Shown here one piece after another: positions 27,001 to 36,960 of a DNA stretch of 64,000 bases (within the stretch, counting starts at the first letter, position 1; each line of letters starts with the position of its first letter). The notes beneath the pieces were generated by a model. It was not told the origin of the DNA, did not search any database, and saw only the letters and a program-made list of their open reading frames with translations. Source of the DNA: Trematomus loennbergii (taxonomy: Eukaryota > Chordata > Actinopteri > Perciformes > Nototheniidae); the NCBI GenBank assembly GCA_012861695.1, contig JAAOOA010000374.1:248001-312000 (forward strand), in the 5' to 3' direction. Position numbers and translations under genes: made by a program.

Positions 27001-30000
27001 ATTGCAGAAGCAATGTGAAAAAGATGATTGAACAGAATGTGTTTGCCCAAAGAATAACTTTTTTTAAATAAAAGATAAATTCAGTTGACCTGTTGTAATT
27101 TCATTTACGGAAAAATGTGCTTGAAATGTACTTATGGTCTTTGAATGTTGCTTTCTTTTCACAGTGTAACAATGAATACAGAAGCATGTTTCCAAACACG
27201 TTTTCCCACTGCATTTTGAAAAACTTCAGGTAAATGAAAAATCAAAGTGTGCTTCTCTGATTGAATTCTATATGAAGGGTTGAGAACTTAACATTGGTAA
27301 CTTCCAATCGATGGATCATAACCACCTATTTAAAAAAGAAACATGATCATCTAATATTATAATATAACACTTATTCCTCTCTTTTCTATGATACAGTGCC
27401 TTAAATCCACCAAAAGACAACGAAACTCAAGCAACTGTGGGGATTGTGTTCCATGGGACTACTGCCATTGCAGAGCTCCCACAGAATTATGTTGTTGCTC
27501 AAACCTTAGTAGAAGCTCTGAATAATTCCACCAATAGTCCTATCCTGAGCATTAATCCTGCTTCAGTCAAAGTGTTAGGTAAGTAAACATAACAAATTAT
27601 TGTACCATCATCATTTGAAATACATTTGGAATAGAATGTGCCGCTCAAGCTCAGTTCATCAATAAGTCAGCAACTGAACTCATACTGAAAACCTCAACAA
27701 TATTCAGTGTTGTACAGTCCTATCCATGCATGACGAGCTTTCTCCAAACTATTTTATATTCAGTAAGAAAGCTTTTTAAGTGAATAATCTCTTATTTACT
27801 GATATATATCGTTACTCATCATTCACTAATAAGATAATAGAATGTTTGCAAAGGCTACTTTTTGAAATCCTTTTATTATGGTTCTTATTGGTCTGTGAAA
27901 CTGTAACCAAAGTACATTTTACATCATACAAGGATAAATATATCTTTTGAGTATTTGCACTAAAATGTATTCACATATTGTTAATATATTTGTTTTACAG
28001 CAAGTCCAGTGCCAGATATAATTACAACTGATGCACCAGCAACCACACCAACTGCAGCAGCAACAAACACAGCAGCCCCGGATCATAGTTATGTTCTAGA
28101 CATACAATTGATAGGAGAACCTTTTTCCCCTGCCCTCACTAACACCAGCAGCAAGGAATACAAAGCACTTGAAAAAAGAATTTTAAATGCGGTGAGTGCA
28201 TTTTCAAATCGCACAAATGTAAATGAATTGGTTTGAACGTGAATGAACAATCGGATGGAAAGTTTAAGATGTCAATGAAAGCTAATCATGGCCTTTTAAT
28301 ATTGCATATCTTCATAATTGCCTTTTAGAAAACTGTGCTTGAAAGCTAATCCTTCAATGTTGTTTCTTTTTGCAGTGTGGTGAAATATACAGAAAAACAT
28401 ATCCCAAAACTTTTCCCACTGCCTTTTGAAAGAATTCCGGTAAATAAATATTTGTGATTTGAGTTCTTCTCTGACTATTTATTAATATAGAGTTCAACAT
28501 GTGTATCTTCTAATATTGGTAGTTAATCATACATATCAAAAGACAATATTATAATCTCATATTACTTTCCTCATTTTGTTTCTGATACAGTGCCTCAAAT
28601 GTAACACGAGTTACTGAAACTCGGGCGACTTTTGCAGCTGTGTTCCATGGGAATACTTCTTATGCAGATCTCCCAATGAATTCTGCTGTTATTAAAGAAT
28701 TCGTACAAGCTGTCAATAATTCCAACAATGCCTTCAACTTGAGCATAAATCCCACCTCAGTCATGATATTAGGTAAGTATCCACAACACAATATTTAGTC
28801 ATTTTCAGATCGTAAAACATATAGAAAACATGAGGTTCTTATGCTCTGTTTATAAATAAATCACCTAAATGATTCTACTTTGAAACTAAATGAAGTAAAG
28901 ATTATTGAAGACAACATCCAAGCATGATAATCAATTCGCTTAACTACCTTGTATTTAAAAATAATAATGGAATTGTTATTAACTGCACTGTTTTTTCAAA
29001 TCAGCTACTTCAAAATTAGATTATATGACTCTGCTAAACCAATTTTTGTTTTACAGAAGTCCAGTTGAAGATCCGATTACAACTGATGCACCAGCAACCA
29101 CACCAGCTGTAGCAGCAACAAACACAGCAGCCCCGGATCATAATTATGTTCTAGACATACAATTGATAGGAGAAGCTTTTTCCCCTGCCCTCACTAACAC
29201 CAGCAGCAAGGAATACAAAGCACTTGAAAAAAGAATTTTAAATGCGGTGAGTGCATTTTCAAATCACACAATGTAAATGAATTGGTTTGAACGTGAATGA
29301 ACAATCGGATGGAAAGTTTAAGTTGTCAATGAAAGCTAATCATGGCCTTTTAATGTTGCATATCTTCATAATTGCCTTTTAGAAAACTGTGCTTGAAAGC
29401 TAATCCTTCAATGTTTCTTTTTGCAGTGTGGGAAATATACAGAACAAAATATCCCAAAACCTTTTCCCACTGCCTTTTGAAAGAATTCCGGTAAATAAAT
29501 ATTTGTGATTTGAGTTCTTCTCTGACTATTTATTAATATAGAGTTCAACATGTGTATCTTCTAATATTGGTAGTTAATCATACATATCAAAAGACAATAT
29601 TATAATCTCATATTACTTTCCTCATTTGTTTCTGATACAGTGCCTCAAATGTAACACGAGTTACTGAAACTCGGGCGACTTTTGAAGCTGTGTTCCATGG
29701 GAATACTTCTTATGCAGATCTCCCAATGAATTCTGCTGTTATTAAAGAATTCGTACAAGCTGTCAGTAATTCCGACAATGCCTTCAACTTGAGCATAAAT
29801 CCCACCTCAGTCATGATATTAGGTAAGTATCCACAACACAATATTTAGTCATTGTGAGATCGCAAAAAAAATATAGAAAACATGAGCTTCTTATGCTCTG
29901 TTTATAAATAAATCACCTAAATGATTCTACTTTGAAACTAAATGAAGGTACAGATTATTGAAGACAACATCCAAGCATGATAATCAATTATCTTAACTAC

Positions 30001-31088
30001 CTTGTATTTAAAACCAAAATAATAATATTAAAGGAATTGTTATTAACTGCACTGGTTTTTCAAATTAGCTAGTTCAAAACTAGATTATATGACTCTGCTA
30101 AACCGATTTTTGTTTTACAGACAGTCCAGTGACAGATCCAACTACAGCTCCCACACCTAGACCTGCTGCACCTAACACTGTTGCAGCTGCGACTACTACT
30201 ACTACTGCTGCACCCATAACTGAAGCACTCGTTATAAAAAGGGTGATATTCAGTTCCCTTCTCACCGACTTTACAAGTGACTTGCTGAATCCATCATCTA
30301 CAGCTTATATAAATCGGGCAGCGAAGATTAAAGAACAGGTACGTCTCACTCTAAGAATGATCTCTGAATATTGAATAAGGACAGCTCAAGTACACACTGT
30401 CACACTCAAAGAATAAAATAAATAAAAACTCACAAAACAGTCAATATATAATATATTTTCGTACTTACATTTCCAGAATGAATTGTTGACAGAGATGTAT
30501 ATGACGACAAATAAATGCTCTCATATGTTCACAGTTCAATGTTAATGTAAATGTCGAGAGTAAAGTAAAAAGTTGTATACCTTTGTATTTTCCTCTGTTT
30601 ACAAACTGTTTCCTGTTTCTGCAGCTTACACCTGTTTTTAAAAGGGAATTCCCTTCATTCAAGTTCTTGGAAGTGAAATCATTCAGGTACATTGTTTTAT
30701 GACATATCGAGTGACAGTTAATGAATAGTGGCCTAAATCTGATATTTCAAACATTAATGATTTTTTCTTCTGCAGTAATGGATCGATCGTCAACAACATG
30801 GACCTCAGCTTTTCAAGCACATCTGTTCCTAATAACGATCAGATAGCGCAGGTCTTAATGAGCGCAGCTGCAAGCATCATCGGCTTCGACATTGAAGGCA
30901 GCTTCCTCAACCTGAATGGCATTTGTAAGTCAAACTGAGTTAATCAACAGTGCAGTCAAAAGATGCTAACTAAAGTTTGTTTCGTTCTTCTCCTTTCAGA
31001 TTCAAGTGGAGTGAGCCATTACATCAGTCCGATCACTGCATCCTTCCTTGTACTGTTGTCATGGCTACTGTCCAGCCAATGGCCGTAG
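12045..31088 (+). CDS. Mucin-like glycoprotein with ten SEA modules, probably GPI-anchored (32 exons)
   Basis: This is one spliced gene. Exon 1 (12045-12087) encodes a signal peptide. Exon 2 (12296-21574) encodes roughly 3,000 residues of Thr/Ala/Pro repeat plus the start of the first SEA module. The remaining SEA modules follow as A-B-C exon triplets, and a last exon (31000-31088) encodes a hydrophobic tail. Every intron has GT-AG ends, and the phases repeat as 1-0-2-1. The ATG has A at -3 and G at +4. Predicted length is about 4,500 residues. The expected role is a heavily O-glycosylated cell-surface or mucus protein. SEA domains are the usual partners of PTS regions in membrane mucins, but I cannot name an orthologue. 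Many single-base indels interrupt exon 2 and some SEA exons. They cluster in repeated sequence and are probably assembly errors. The paralogue lies at 57888-63992. Confidence 0.88.
12296..21403 (+). repeat. Pro/Thr/Ala mucin tandem repeat exon, about 9.1 kb
   Basis: The coding frame reads as variants of a roughly 32-residue (96-bp) unit: TTTAAPTTVQP, then TTTASPTTAAP, then TTVATTTAAP. Higher-order blocks combine these with shorter TTVATTTAAP inserts. The repeat is Thr-dominated with Pro every few residues, which is ideal for dense O-glycosylation. There are almost no Cys or charged residues in this frame. The first 250 bp and the last 450 bp (from about 20,950) are less regular, as usual at repeat edges. 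The correct frame shifts many times through single-base indels, for example near 12806 and 13130. The other two forward frames are also largely stop-free (Gln/Leu-rich and Tyr/Asn/Cys-rich) but are shadows of the repeat. Confidence 0.92.
21404..22183 (+). CDS. SEA module 1 (end of exon 2, exons 3-4)
   Basis: The linker (TAPPTTTPSAATT-like) and the first SEA strand-helix (YILSSEFKEVAFSPALTDSN) close exon 2 at 21574. Exon B is 21776-21839 and starts with Cys. Exon C is 22004-22183 and contains GIVFQGTTAIAELPQNYVV and the SKYLG-like end. Compared with intact modules, exon B is one base short and exon C two bases short, and one base is missing near 21400. The module lacks the G-S-[VI]-V cleavage motif of autoproteolytic SEA domains. 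Confidence 0.8.
22279..23079 (+). CDS. SEA module 2 (exons 22279-22466, 22664-22727, 22899-23079)
   Basis: Same A-B-C cassette, beginning ASPV(Q)DP after TTTCACAG and ending in GTATTAG|GTAAG. Exon A is 188 nt against 191 in intact copies, B is 64 against 65 and C is 181 against 182. All differences are scattered single-base losses, typical of uncorrected sequencing error in near-identical repeats. Introns are also nearly identical to those of neighbouring modules. Confidence 0.8.
23178..23980 (+). CDS. SEA module 3 (exons 23178-23366, 23564-23628, 23800-23980)
   Basis: Same cassette. Exon A is two bases short, one of them at TTTTTCCCTGCC. Exon B has a compensating +1/-1 pair (CCAAAACACG and GAAAACTTC). 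Exon C is one base short at ACTATGGGATT. Content and splice sites otherwise match module 4. Confidence 0.8.
24078..24880 (+). CDS. SEA module 4 (exons 24078-24268, 24465-24528, 24699-24880)
   Basis: Exons A (191 nt) and C (182 nt) are intact. Exon B lacks one base (AAATTCAG instead of AACTTCAG). Exon C carries potential N-glycosylation sites (NET and NNS/NST). Confidence 0.83.
24979..25784 (+). CDS. SEA module 5, fully intact (exons 24979-25169, 25368-25432, 25603-25784)
   Basis: All three exons have full length (191, 65 and 182 nt, 438 nt in total, 146 codons), making this a good reference copy. Exon A gives a 30-residue PTS linker then EPTYILSAEFKEVAF. Exon B gives CNNEYRSMFPNTFSHC then ILKNF. 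Exon C gives SALNPPKDNETQAT, GIVFHGTTAIAELP and LVEALNNSTNSPNLSI. The A-B intron is phase 0, B-C is phase 2, and both outer introns are phase 1, so the cassette can duplicate without breaking frame. The two cysteines of exon B, 15 residues apart, are conserved in the other array modules. Confidence 0.9.
25882..26678 (+). CDS. SEA module 6 (exons 25882-26070, 26268-26332, 26501-26678)
   Basis: Exon B is intact. Exon A is two bases short (ACACAACTCC and GCTCAAATGCG). Exon C is four bases short in two places (CAACTGGGGATT and CATTGCAGCTCCC). This is the most damaged of the recent copies, though its introns and splice sites remain normal. Confidence 0.78.
26776..27578 (+). CDS. SEA module 7, fully intact (exons 26776-26966, 27165-27229, 27397-27578)
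   Basis: All exons are full length (191, 65 and 182 nt). This is the last member of the recently homogenised array. Directly after its donor the intron sequence changes completely to a unique roughly 420-bp intron, marking the edge of the amplified unit. Confidence 0.9.
28001..28772 (+). CDS. SEA module 8, divergent class (exons 28001-28191, 28376-28439, 28591-28772)
   Basis: Same architecture but older sequence: linker DAPATTPTAAATNTAAPDHS, then YVLDIQLIGEPFSPALTN, and exon C with AVFHGNTSYADLPMNSAV and AVNNSNNAFNLSINPTSV. Exon B is one base short in the TTTTCCC run. Conserved Cys residues begin and close the exon B helix. No GSVV-type cleavage site. Confidence 0.85.
29057..29822 (+). CDS. 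SEA module 9, divergent class (exons 29057-29246, 29427-29490, 29641-29822)
   Basis: Nearly a duplicate of module 8, including introns, with a period of about 1.05 kb. Exon A lacks the expected first C after TTTTACAG, and exon B lacks one base in TGTGGGAAAT. Exon C is full length. Modules 8 and 9 form a second, separately duplicated pair. Confidence 0.83.
30121..30924 (+). CDS. Terminal SEA domain 10 with GSIV cleavage-like motif (exons 30121-30338, 30625-30686, 30776-30924)
   Basis: All three exons are in frame. Exon A gives DSPVTDPTTAPTPRPAAPN, then VIKRVIFSSLLTDFTSDLLN. Exon B gives LTPVFKREFPSFKFLEVKSF. Exon C starts with SNGSIVNNMDLSFSS and ends GFDIEGSFLNLNG. The NGSIV stretch sits where autoproteolytic SEA domains have G|SVVV, directly after the exon B helix. 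The exon B cysteines of the array modules are missing here. This domain is closely matched by the terminal domain of the second gene (63033-63814), so it is the ancestral, constrained SEA domain of the family. Confidence 0.9.
31000..31088 (+). CDS. Last exon: C-terminal hydrophobic tail, GPI-signal-like
   Basis: After the acceptor TTTCAG the frame reads YSSGVSHYISPITASFLVLL, then SWLLSSQWP and TAG. A small-residue SSG site, a short spacer, a hydrophobic stretch and no basic cytoplasmic tail fit a GPI-anchor addition signal better than a normal transmembrane anchor. The paralogue ends the same way (SSSGVRHKIS, LVTASCLFLLSWIL). Confidence 0.75.
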
Positions 31089-31624
31089 TGCCACTCATTT
31101 GAGAAATGACTCCGGTGTTTACGTGATTTACAGATTTGGGTAACACATGCAATTAAATTAATGTTAATCCCCCATTAAAATAGCACAATAATAATAGGCA
31201 TAAACAATATAACATTGGGATGTAAGGCAATAATTGCACTAATAATAATTAATCTAGCTCCAGTAAGCACTTTCCTTTAGCATCATTTTTCTTAGTGAAG
31301 GTTATTTAAATGCTATATGTTTTAGTTTTGGAAGTAACAAATGCAGCTCCTTGTGGGCTACACTTTCCAACTCAGAAACAAATGCATACTGTTTTATAAT
31401 CATATTCGTTGTATGTCATAGCAATGCACTGTTCATTTTCTTTTTATACACACTATTTATTTATATAATCATGCACACTGTATTCTGTTAGATTTCCTGT
31501 TTGCTCAATTATTTCTGTCTGAAACTAACAATGACCAGAATACAAACTCTTTTAAGAAATGCATGTGTCTCTCTTTTTCTTTTTGTAATTGTTGGTGTGT
31601 AAATCAATAATCAGGCAGGTTTAA
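31089..31624 (+). other. 3' flank or UTR of the mucin gene; no other gene seen
   Basis: AT-rich sequence follows the stop codon. No clear canonical AATAAA was picked out close to the stop, so the transcript end is not defined. No coding sequence is supported. Confidence 0.4.
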
Positions 31625-32073
31625 TGTAAGGCAAGGCAAGTTTATTTATATAGCACCTTTCAACACAAGGCAATTCAAAGTGCTTTACAAAAAGGAAAGA
31701 CATTAAGAAAATGGCATTTAAAAACAGTCATTAAAAAGCAAAGATAAGGAGGTCAGAAATGTATTTTGGGCCCAAACCATTCAATGCTTATAAACCAGCA
31801 GCAGTATTTTGAAATCAATTATTTGACATACAGGAAGCCATTGTAAAGACTTCAGAACTGGAGTGATGTGATCCACTTTCTTAGTGTTAGTGAGACTCGA
31901 GCAGCGGCGTTCTGAATCAGCTGCAGCTTTCTAATAGATTTTTTAGTGAGACCTGTGAAGACACCATTACAGTAGTCGAGTCTACTGAAGATAAAAGCAT
32001 GGACAAGTTTTTCCAAATCCTGCTGTGACATTAGTCTTTTAATCCTAGATATATTCTTAAGGTGATAGTAGGC
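31625..32073 (-). mobile_element. LINE reverse-transcriptase C-terminal fragment, left half of an interrupted copy
   Basis: On the minus strand the sequence reads YYHLKNISRIKRLMSQQDLE, then KLVHAFIFSRLDYCNGVFTG and KSIRKLQLIQNAAARV. This is the well-known C-terminal part of a fish non-LTR reverse transcriptase, followed toward 31625 by its 3' UTR (AAGGCAAGTTTATTTATATA region). The coding sequence stops abruptly at 32073, where a palindromic element is inserted. It resumes on the far side at 45566. The last six bases, GTAGGC, are repeated there. Confidence 0.9.
32068..32073. repeat. Target-site duplication, left copy (GTAGGC)
   Basis: Identical to 45560-45565 on the other side of the 13.5-kb palindrome. 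A six-base duplication is the length typical of Polinton/Maverick integration. Confidence 0.9.
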
Positions 32074-32229
32074 AGTAGTGTTACCAATCCCGCTTCAATC
32101 TCATTAGTATGCATAAAAAAGGACAGGTCACACCTTCTAAGTCCCGCCCCCTAATTATGTTTATGACATCCCCCTTTGATATGCTAACGAGCCCTTTGAT
32201 CGAGGTGTTATCGCGTACAGGTGTGGACA

Positions 32230-32470
32230 TCCTCACCGGTAGCCCCCCCCCCCTCAGCCACCCCTCCCCCTCAATACAGGTGCTACATCCTCTCAGGTAG
32301 CCCCCCCCCTTCTCAGCCCCCACCCCGCTCGGCCCCCACCCCTCAACCCACCCCTCCTCCCCCTTTACAGCAGGTTTCACATCCGCCCTCTCAGCCCCCA
32401 CCTCTCTCAGCCCCCACCTACCGCAACCCACCCCCCTCCTCATCCCCCTCCTGTCCGGTCAGCAGGGCTG
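32230..32470 (+). repeat. C-rich subterminal block of the left arm (mirror at about 45165-45400)
   Basis: CCCCCCCCCCTCAGCC-type runs and repeated CTCAGCCCCCACC units. The complementary strand, which is the plus strand at 45165-45400, is a dense array of G-tracts able to form G-quadruplexes. A shorter relative lies at 33175-33235 and its mirror at 44390-44455. Confidence 0.85.
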
Positions 32471-33310
32471 TTACAGTTTAAATCTTACGGACAAAATTAG
32501 ATATGATTCGCTATTAAACAAACTAATTATAGTAGATTAATTAACTATTCAAACGTGTACAGTAATTTACAATAACAACGGGAATAATAAAACGGGGGCG
32601 CTCTCCCTCCTCTCATGACAACACGCCAGTATCATGCAGCTCGCGGGTCCAATAGTGAGTGACTCGATAGTAAAACTAAAAAACATAGTTAAACTAGTTT
32701 AGGTAGTTTGAGAGGTAATTAAAATAGCTGCGTGTTATCTGAAGAGTGTGTTTGTTCCGCTCAACGCATACAGAGATGCATGGCGAATAGTCCGCAGCAC
32801 GGTTCTCGTCAGCAGCAGCACAGCGTTCTCCCGTCACGTTACTAGCGTTTATGTCCATGCGCAATCAGCCCATACAGGATATCTTCTGTCGGTCAACACT
32901 ATTCTTGATGTCACATAAGTGATGCAAAGATACGGTATTGCGCTAAGGGTGGTATCATTCTGGGCCGGAGGATTTCCCTCCACACACACACGCACACACA
33001 AGTCTCTCTGGAGAGGTTAACAATAGTTTAAAGATCTTACTGACCATGGGGTATTTTTGGTTTTTTCTTTATGTTTAATTACATCACCCATTAATAAAAT
33101 AATCCTTATATGAAGTTATATGAGATTAGAAATAGCTGTAGGTTAGGAGGAAAGAGAAGATTTTTTTTTTATGTCGCCCCCACCACCTCCTCAGCCCCCA
33201 CCCCCTCTCAACCCCTCCTCCTCACCCCCTCCTGTCCGGTCAGCGGGGCCATTACAGTTTAAATCTTACGGACAAAATTAGATATGACTCGATATTAAAC
33301 AACTAATGGA
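32435..33310 (+). repeat. Subterminal direct repeat pair in the left arm
   Basis: CTCCTGTCCGGTCAGC, then ACAGTTTAAATCTTACGGAC and AAAATTAGATATGA, occurs at about 32445-32520 and again at about 33228-33303. The right arm has both copies inverted (about 44330-44395 and about 45112-45180). Another repeat pair (GCGCAATCA.CCCATACAGGA) lies at about 32860 and 34388. These could be protein-binding or replication sites of the element, but that is only a guess. Confidence 0.7.
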
Positions 33311-33809
33311 CAGTCTCCTGAGACATATGGTGGGGGACTCGTTTGGGGGGTGTACACATAAGTGATGCAACTTTAGATACACTTTTGAAGTAAGCACCAC
33401 TCTACAACTGGTAGAAAGTTAAGTACTTTGTATGGAATTGGGTTTTCTTTAGCTACAGTGTAGATATGTCAATGAAAAACATAGGTCACAGGCTCCTCCA
33501 ACAGTGCACATAAAACAGATAAAATACTGCAATTTGTGCGTAATTCTCTCACAAAGGAACTGTAAGATACACGTTTATGTATGGAAAAACTATATAACTT
33601 GGTAAAATATTCATTCATTTGTAGTAATTGAGTTTTCTTCAAGAATAAAACTCTAAATGGAGAGTTAGTGATTCGATGAAACAATGCAGTTTTGATAACT
33701 TGACTGACTAACATTACTTTTTTTAAATATATGTTTTTTAGATGCTTTACTTTGATTTCTTTCATATTATTTTAACACACATTACTTTTTTCATATTTTT
33801 CAACATACT

Positions 33810-33816
<7 letters not shown>

Positions 33817-33852
<36 letters not shown>
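33817..33852. repeat. (TA)n microsatellite in left arm (mirror 43781-43808)
   Basis: A pure TA run, longer in the left arm than in its mirror. This is an example of length difference between the arms. Confidence 0.9.
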
Positions 33853-33855
<3 letters not shown>

Positions 33856-33965
33856 TTTTCTCTCCATTATATTTTTGAATGTACCAAAATACAACATGCA
33901 ACTATTACATTATACAATATTATGGCTTTTTGCGATATTTTCAACACAATATACTTTCTTTTTTG

Positions 33966-34140
33966 TAGGGCTTCAGGATATTGGGCATGTCATGCGTAAA
34001 ACTGGTGTCATCTTTCCTGAAACTGATGTGCTGTCCGTTTACAAACAGTTATCTTTCTGCTTCTTCACCCTCTAAATTTTCCTCCCCGTCCTCTTCCTTC
34101 AGCCATCACAACAGCAATCAAGTCAGATCTGAGAAATTAA
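33966..34140 (+). CDS. Unrecognised exon-like frame in left arm (mirror 43489-43665, minus)
   Basis: After a pyrimidine run and TTTGTAG, the frame reads GLQDIGHVMRKTGVIFPETD, then VLSV, with a Ser/Pro-rich tail. The right-arm version stays open longer and ends KSDLRN. The left version is frameshifted near 34045. No family is recognised. The splice-acceptor-like context suggests a real exon of an element gene. Confidence 0.4.
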
Positions 34141-34627
34141 ACACCTCTTCCCAAAGCGTGACTTCCCTATTGAGGGAGGGGGGCAGTGGGGCCTAACCCT
34201 ATTTGGCCAAATATACTAACATGCAGAACATATGGTATGTTTGAAAAAAGACTACCATCTATCCAGTTTCAAGATGTCTTTAAGATGTGACTTTTCCCCG
34301 TAAAATCGTGACAAACTATTACTTATTAAATTTGACCTCATGCTGCTTGGTTGAAAATGATAGATGAGCATTTAGCAACAGATCAACGCGCAATCAACCC
34401 ATACAGGAGATCTCTTTCTACACATTATGTGTTATCACTATAATATCATGTCATTATTTAATGTTGTTTGTTTGTGTGTGTGTGTGTGTACAACGAAGTC
34501 TCTTTGAGAGGGAAAATTATAATTTAAAGATCTTAATACCCCCTTATTGTTTAATTACTTCACACAACTATTAAAGAATCCTATATGAAGTTACATGAGG
34601 CTACATTTTACGGGTGTGCTTCCTTAG

Positions 34628-34800
34628 ATGATGTAAATAGTTTAAGTGTCATGTTAGGGGGGCATTACGGACCTCAGGAGTCCGCCCTTGGAGGCTTGGA
34701 GAGCGGATAAAGAGAGGCGTATTTACTGGTGTTGAGCCCGGGATGATGTAAATAGTCCAAGTGCCATGTAACTCAGGAGTCCGCCCTTTGAGGCGTTGTT
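34628..34800 (+). repeat. Direct repeat with AGGAGTCCGCCCTT motif (mirror about 42830-43005)
   Basis: GATGATGTAAATAGT, then TCAGGAGTCCGCCCTT and GAGGC, occurs at about 34630-34700 and about 34742-34795. Both copies are mirrored in the right arm. Role unknown. Confidence 0.6.
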
Positions 34801-34922
34801 AACATTAATGTTTTTTGCTTCTGTTTTTGTTACTAAGATACTTTTTAGCCTTATGATAGGATGAACTTAAGCTGTAGTCAATAAAGACATGTTTAATAGA
34901 GTGTTGCTGTTAGAGAACATAC

Positions 34923-35461
34923 CTGCGCAGCACTCCACCACGTCTTGGTTTTGGCTTCATGGCCTTCACTGTCCTCTCCCTTTTGAGTTTTTTTCAAAGG
35001 CTAGGATACATTTTTCCAAATGATCACTTGTTACCTGGTGACAAAATATGGTTATATAACCTTAAAGAACTAACAAAAAATAATTAAGTATTTGCAATGC
35101 ATAAACATAGAAGATATCACTGTCATATTATGATCACTTATTGTAAGTAAGTTTAAGTAAACTAACACAAGTCAATATTATTCACCTGGGCATTAGTGGG
35201 CTTGAGGGTCTCAGGGAGCGTGGACAAAGTGACTTGTCTCTGTATTTGAGGATTCTCAGTGCAGGCACTAACAGGAAGCTGCTGTGCATTAGTGGAGAGT
35301 CCTCTGAAGGCAGCTGTTATTTCATTCACACACTCATCTGTTACCTGCTGACTCCTCATAGTAAGTCTATCAAAGTCAGCTGTTAAGTTGTCCATACCAT
35401 CGCTGGATAACAGGTAACTTTTGATTGACAGTCCAGCCATGGCAGCTGCCAACTCGTCCAT
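34923..35461 (-). CDS. Unrecognised two-exon frame in left arm (exons 35162-35461 and 34923-35034)
   Basis: This is the mirror copy of the plus-strand gene at 42162-42701. Exon 1 is identical at protein level to its mirror. Exon 2 is one base longer because of a 7-T against 6-A homopolymer difference. See the right-arm entry for content. Confidence 0.5.
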
Positions 35462-36439
35462 ATAATTCTTAAGAACGTGGTGACAATACTACAAAAAAGT
35501 GTATATATTAGGTCAGTTAACCTTGAAGAGCTAAACAGTTCAAGTGGTAAGTAACTAAGTATTTGCAATGAATAAACATAGAAATGATCACTGTCATATT
35601 ATATAATCACTTAATATGGAGATAAGTAAAACTGACACAGACAGTTTAAACTGCTTGTTAAAACGCTATTGCTTATTGTGTTTTCTCAGCACACTAACAT
35701 AAATTAAGGATGTATAATATAAAAAACTAGAAAACGATATAGTATTTTCAAGTCTTACTTTAGTATGGTAAAATTAAGAATAAGTCACATTAAAGTGTGT
35801 CATGATTTTCCGTAAAAAAGTCAAGTATAGTTTGTCAAAAGAATATGAAAAAATCATTTTGTAGAGTAGTATATTGAAAATCTCAGTGTTTAACTGAACA
35901 CACCTACATGTGATAACGCCTCGAACAAAGGGGTAATTAGCATACAAAGGGGGGTCACTAGCATCAGTGGGGGAAAGGTGCTATGGGAATGAACTTTGAG
36001 GAGGGGGAACTTCCAGCCCCTAAACATCTAGTTGGGCAATGTGAATTGAACGATAAACCGATCACTGTAAATGAAACGCGGAGAGAAGCAGCAGTGCAAA
36101 TCGCTAAGTCTATTACCTTGTATGCACTACGACATTAACTTGGTCAAATGTAATATGTCTTTCTGAAGATGTGGCGAATGGTGTGTTTTTCAATTAAACA
36201 ACCATAACAAAATGAAAATGTGTTTTATTTTTGCTTTCATATATAGTAATAGTATTAACTCCTCTGACTAGACTGTACTAAAATAAGACGTTTCACTGTT
36301 AAATAAAAATGGAAGTAGAAAATCGAGATAATGAGGAGGCTCGTTATGTATCCAGTAACTATGAACAGCAGTTTGAAAATGTTATTTAACCCTTTAACTC
36401 TAATTGACAAATCTAAAATAGCCTCTAGCTTATCTATAA

Positions 36440-36960
36440 ATTTGTGATTTTAACACTTATTCACTGACACAAGGCAGATTATGGCTTTTTCTCTTGCCAA
36501 GATACTTTTAGACACACTCTGAGGTATGCAAAACCTTAAAACTAGAAAATGAAGTACATTGTCTGATTAGATTTTTTCGTAAAGACTGTTTCTCTAAAAG
36601 GCAAGTTTGTGATTTTTAACACTTATTTACTGACACAAGGCAGATTTTTGACTTTTTTCTCTTTTCATGTGTTACCAAGATACTTTTTAGATACACTTTT
36701 TTGTATGCAACACTTAACAAAGGGGTATAATATGAAGTACTTTGTAAGGAATGGGGGTTTCTTTAATACCCCGTTGTAGAAAGTTAAGTACTTTTTCTGA
36801 ACAGATTTTCTTTAAGACTGTGACTCTTAAAGACACTCTGGGATTTTAGTAAGACAATCCAGTTTTATGGAAGTAACTAAAATTATTTTTGTTTTTTTCT
36901 CCTACAAAGATACTTATAGTTACACTTTAGTGGATGCAAAACTTAAAGTAAAATTAAAAA
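36440..36960 (+). repeat. Tandem repeat of about 165 bp in left arm (mirror about 40660-41190)
   Basis: TTTGTGATTTTAACACTTAT, TGACACAAGGCAGATT and a CCAAGATACTTTTAGA.ACAC block recur with a period of about 165 bp at 36440 and 36605. A third, more divergent unit overlaps the start of the 124-residue frame (ACAAAGATACTTATAGTTACAC). Each unit has a pyrimidine tract plus AAG, like a splice acceptor, so the repeat may be duplicated exon edges. Confidence 0.65.

Noticed and set aside
22000..27600. CRISPR-like regularly spaced repeats
   Set aside because: The repeat period is about 900 bp with coding exons and splice sites, so it is tandem gene-segment duplication.
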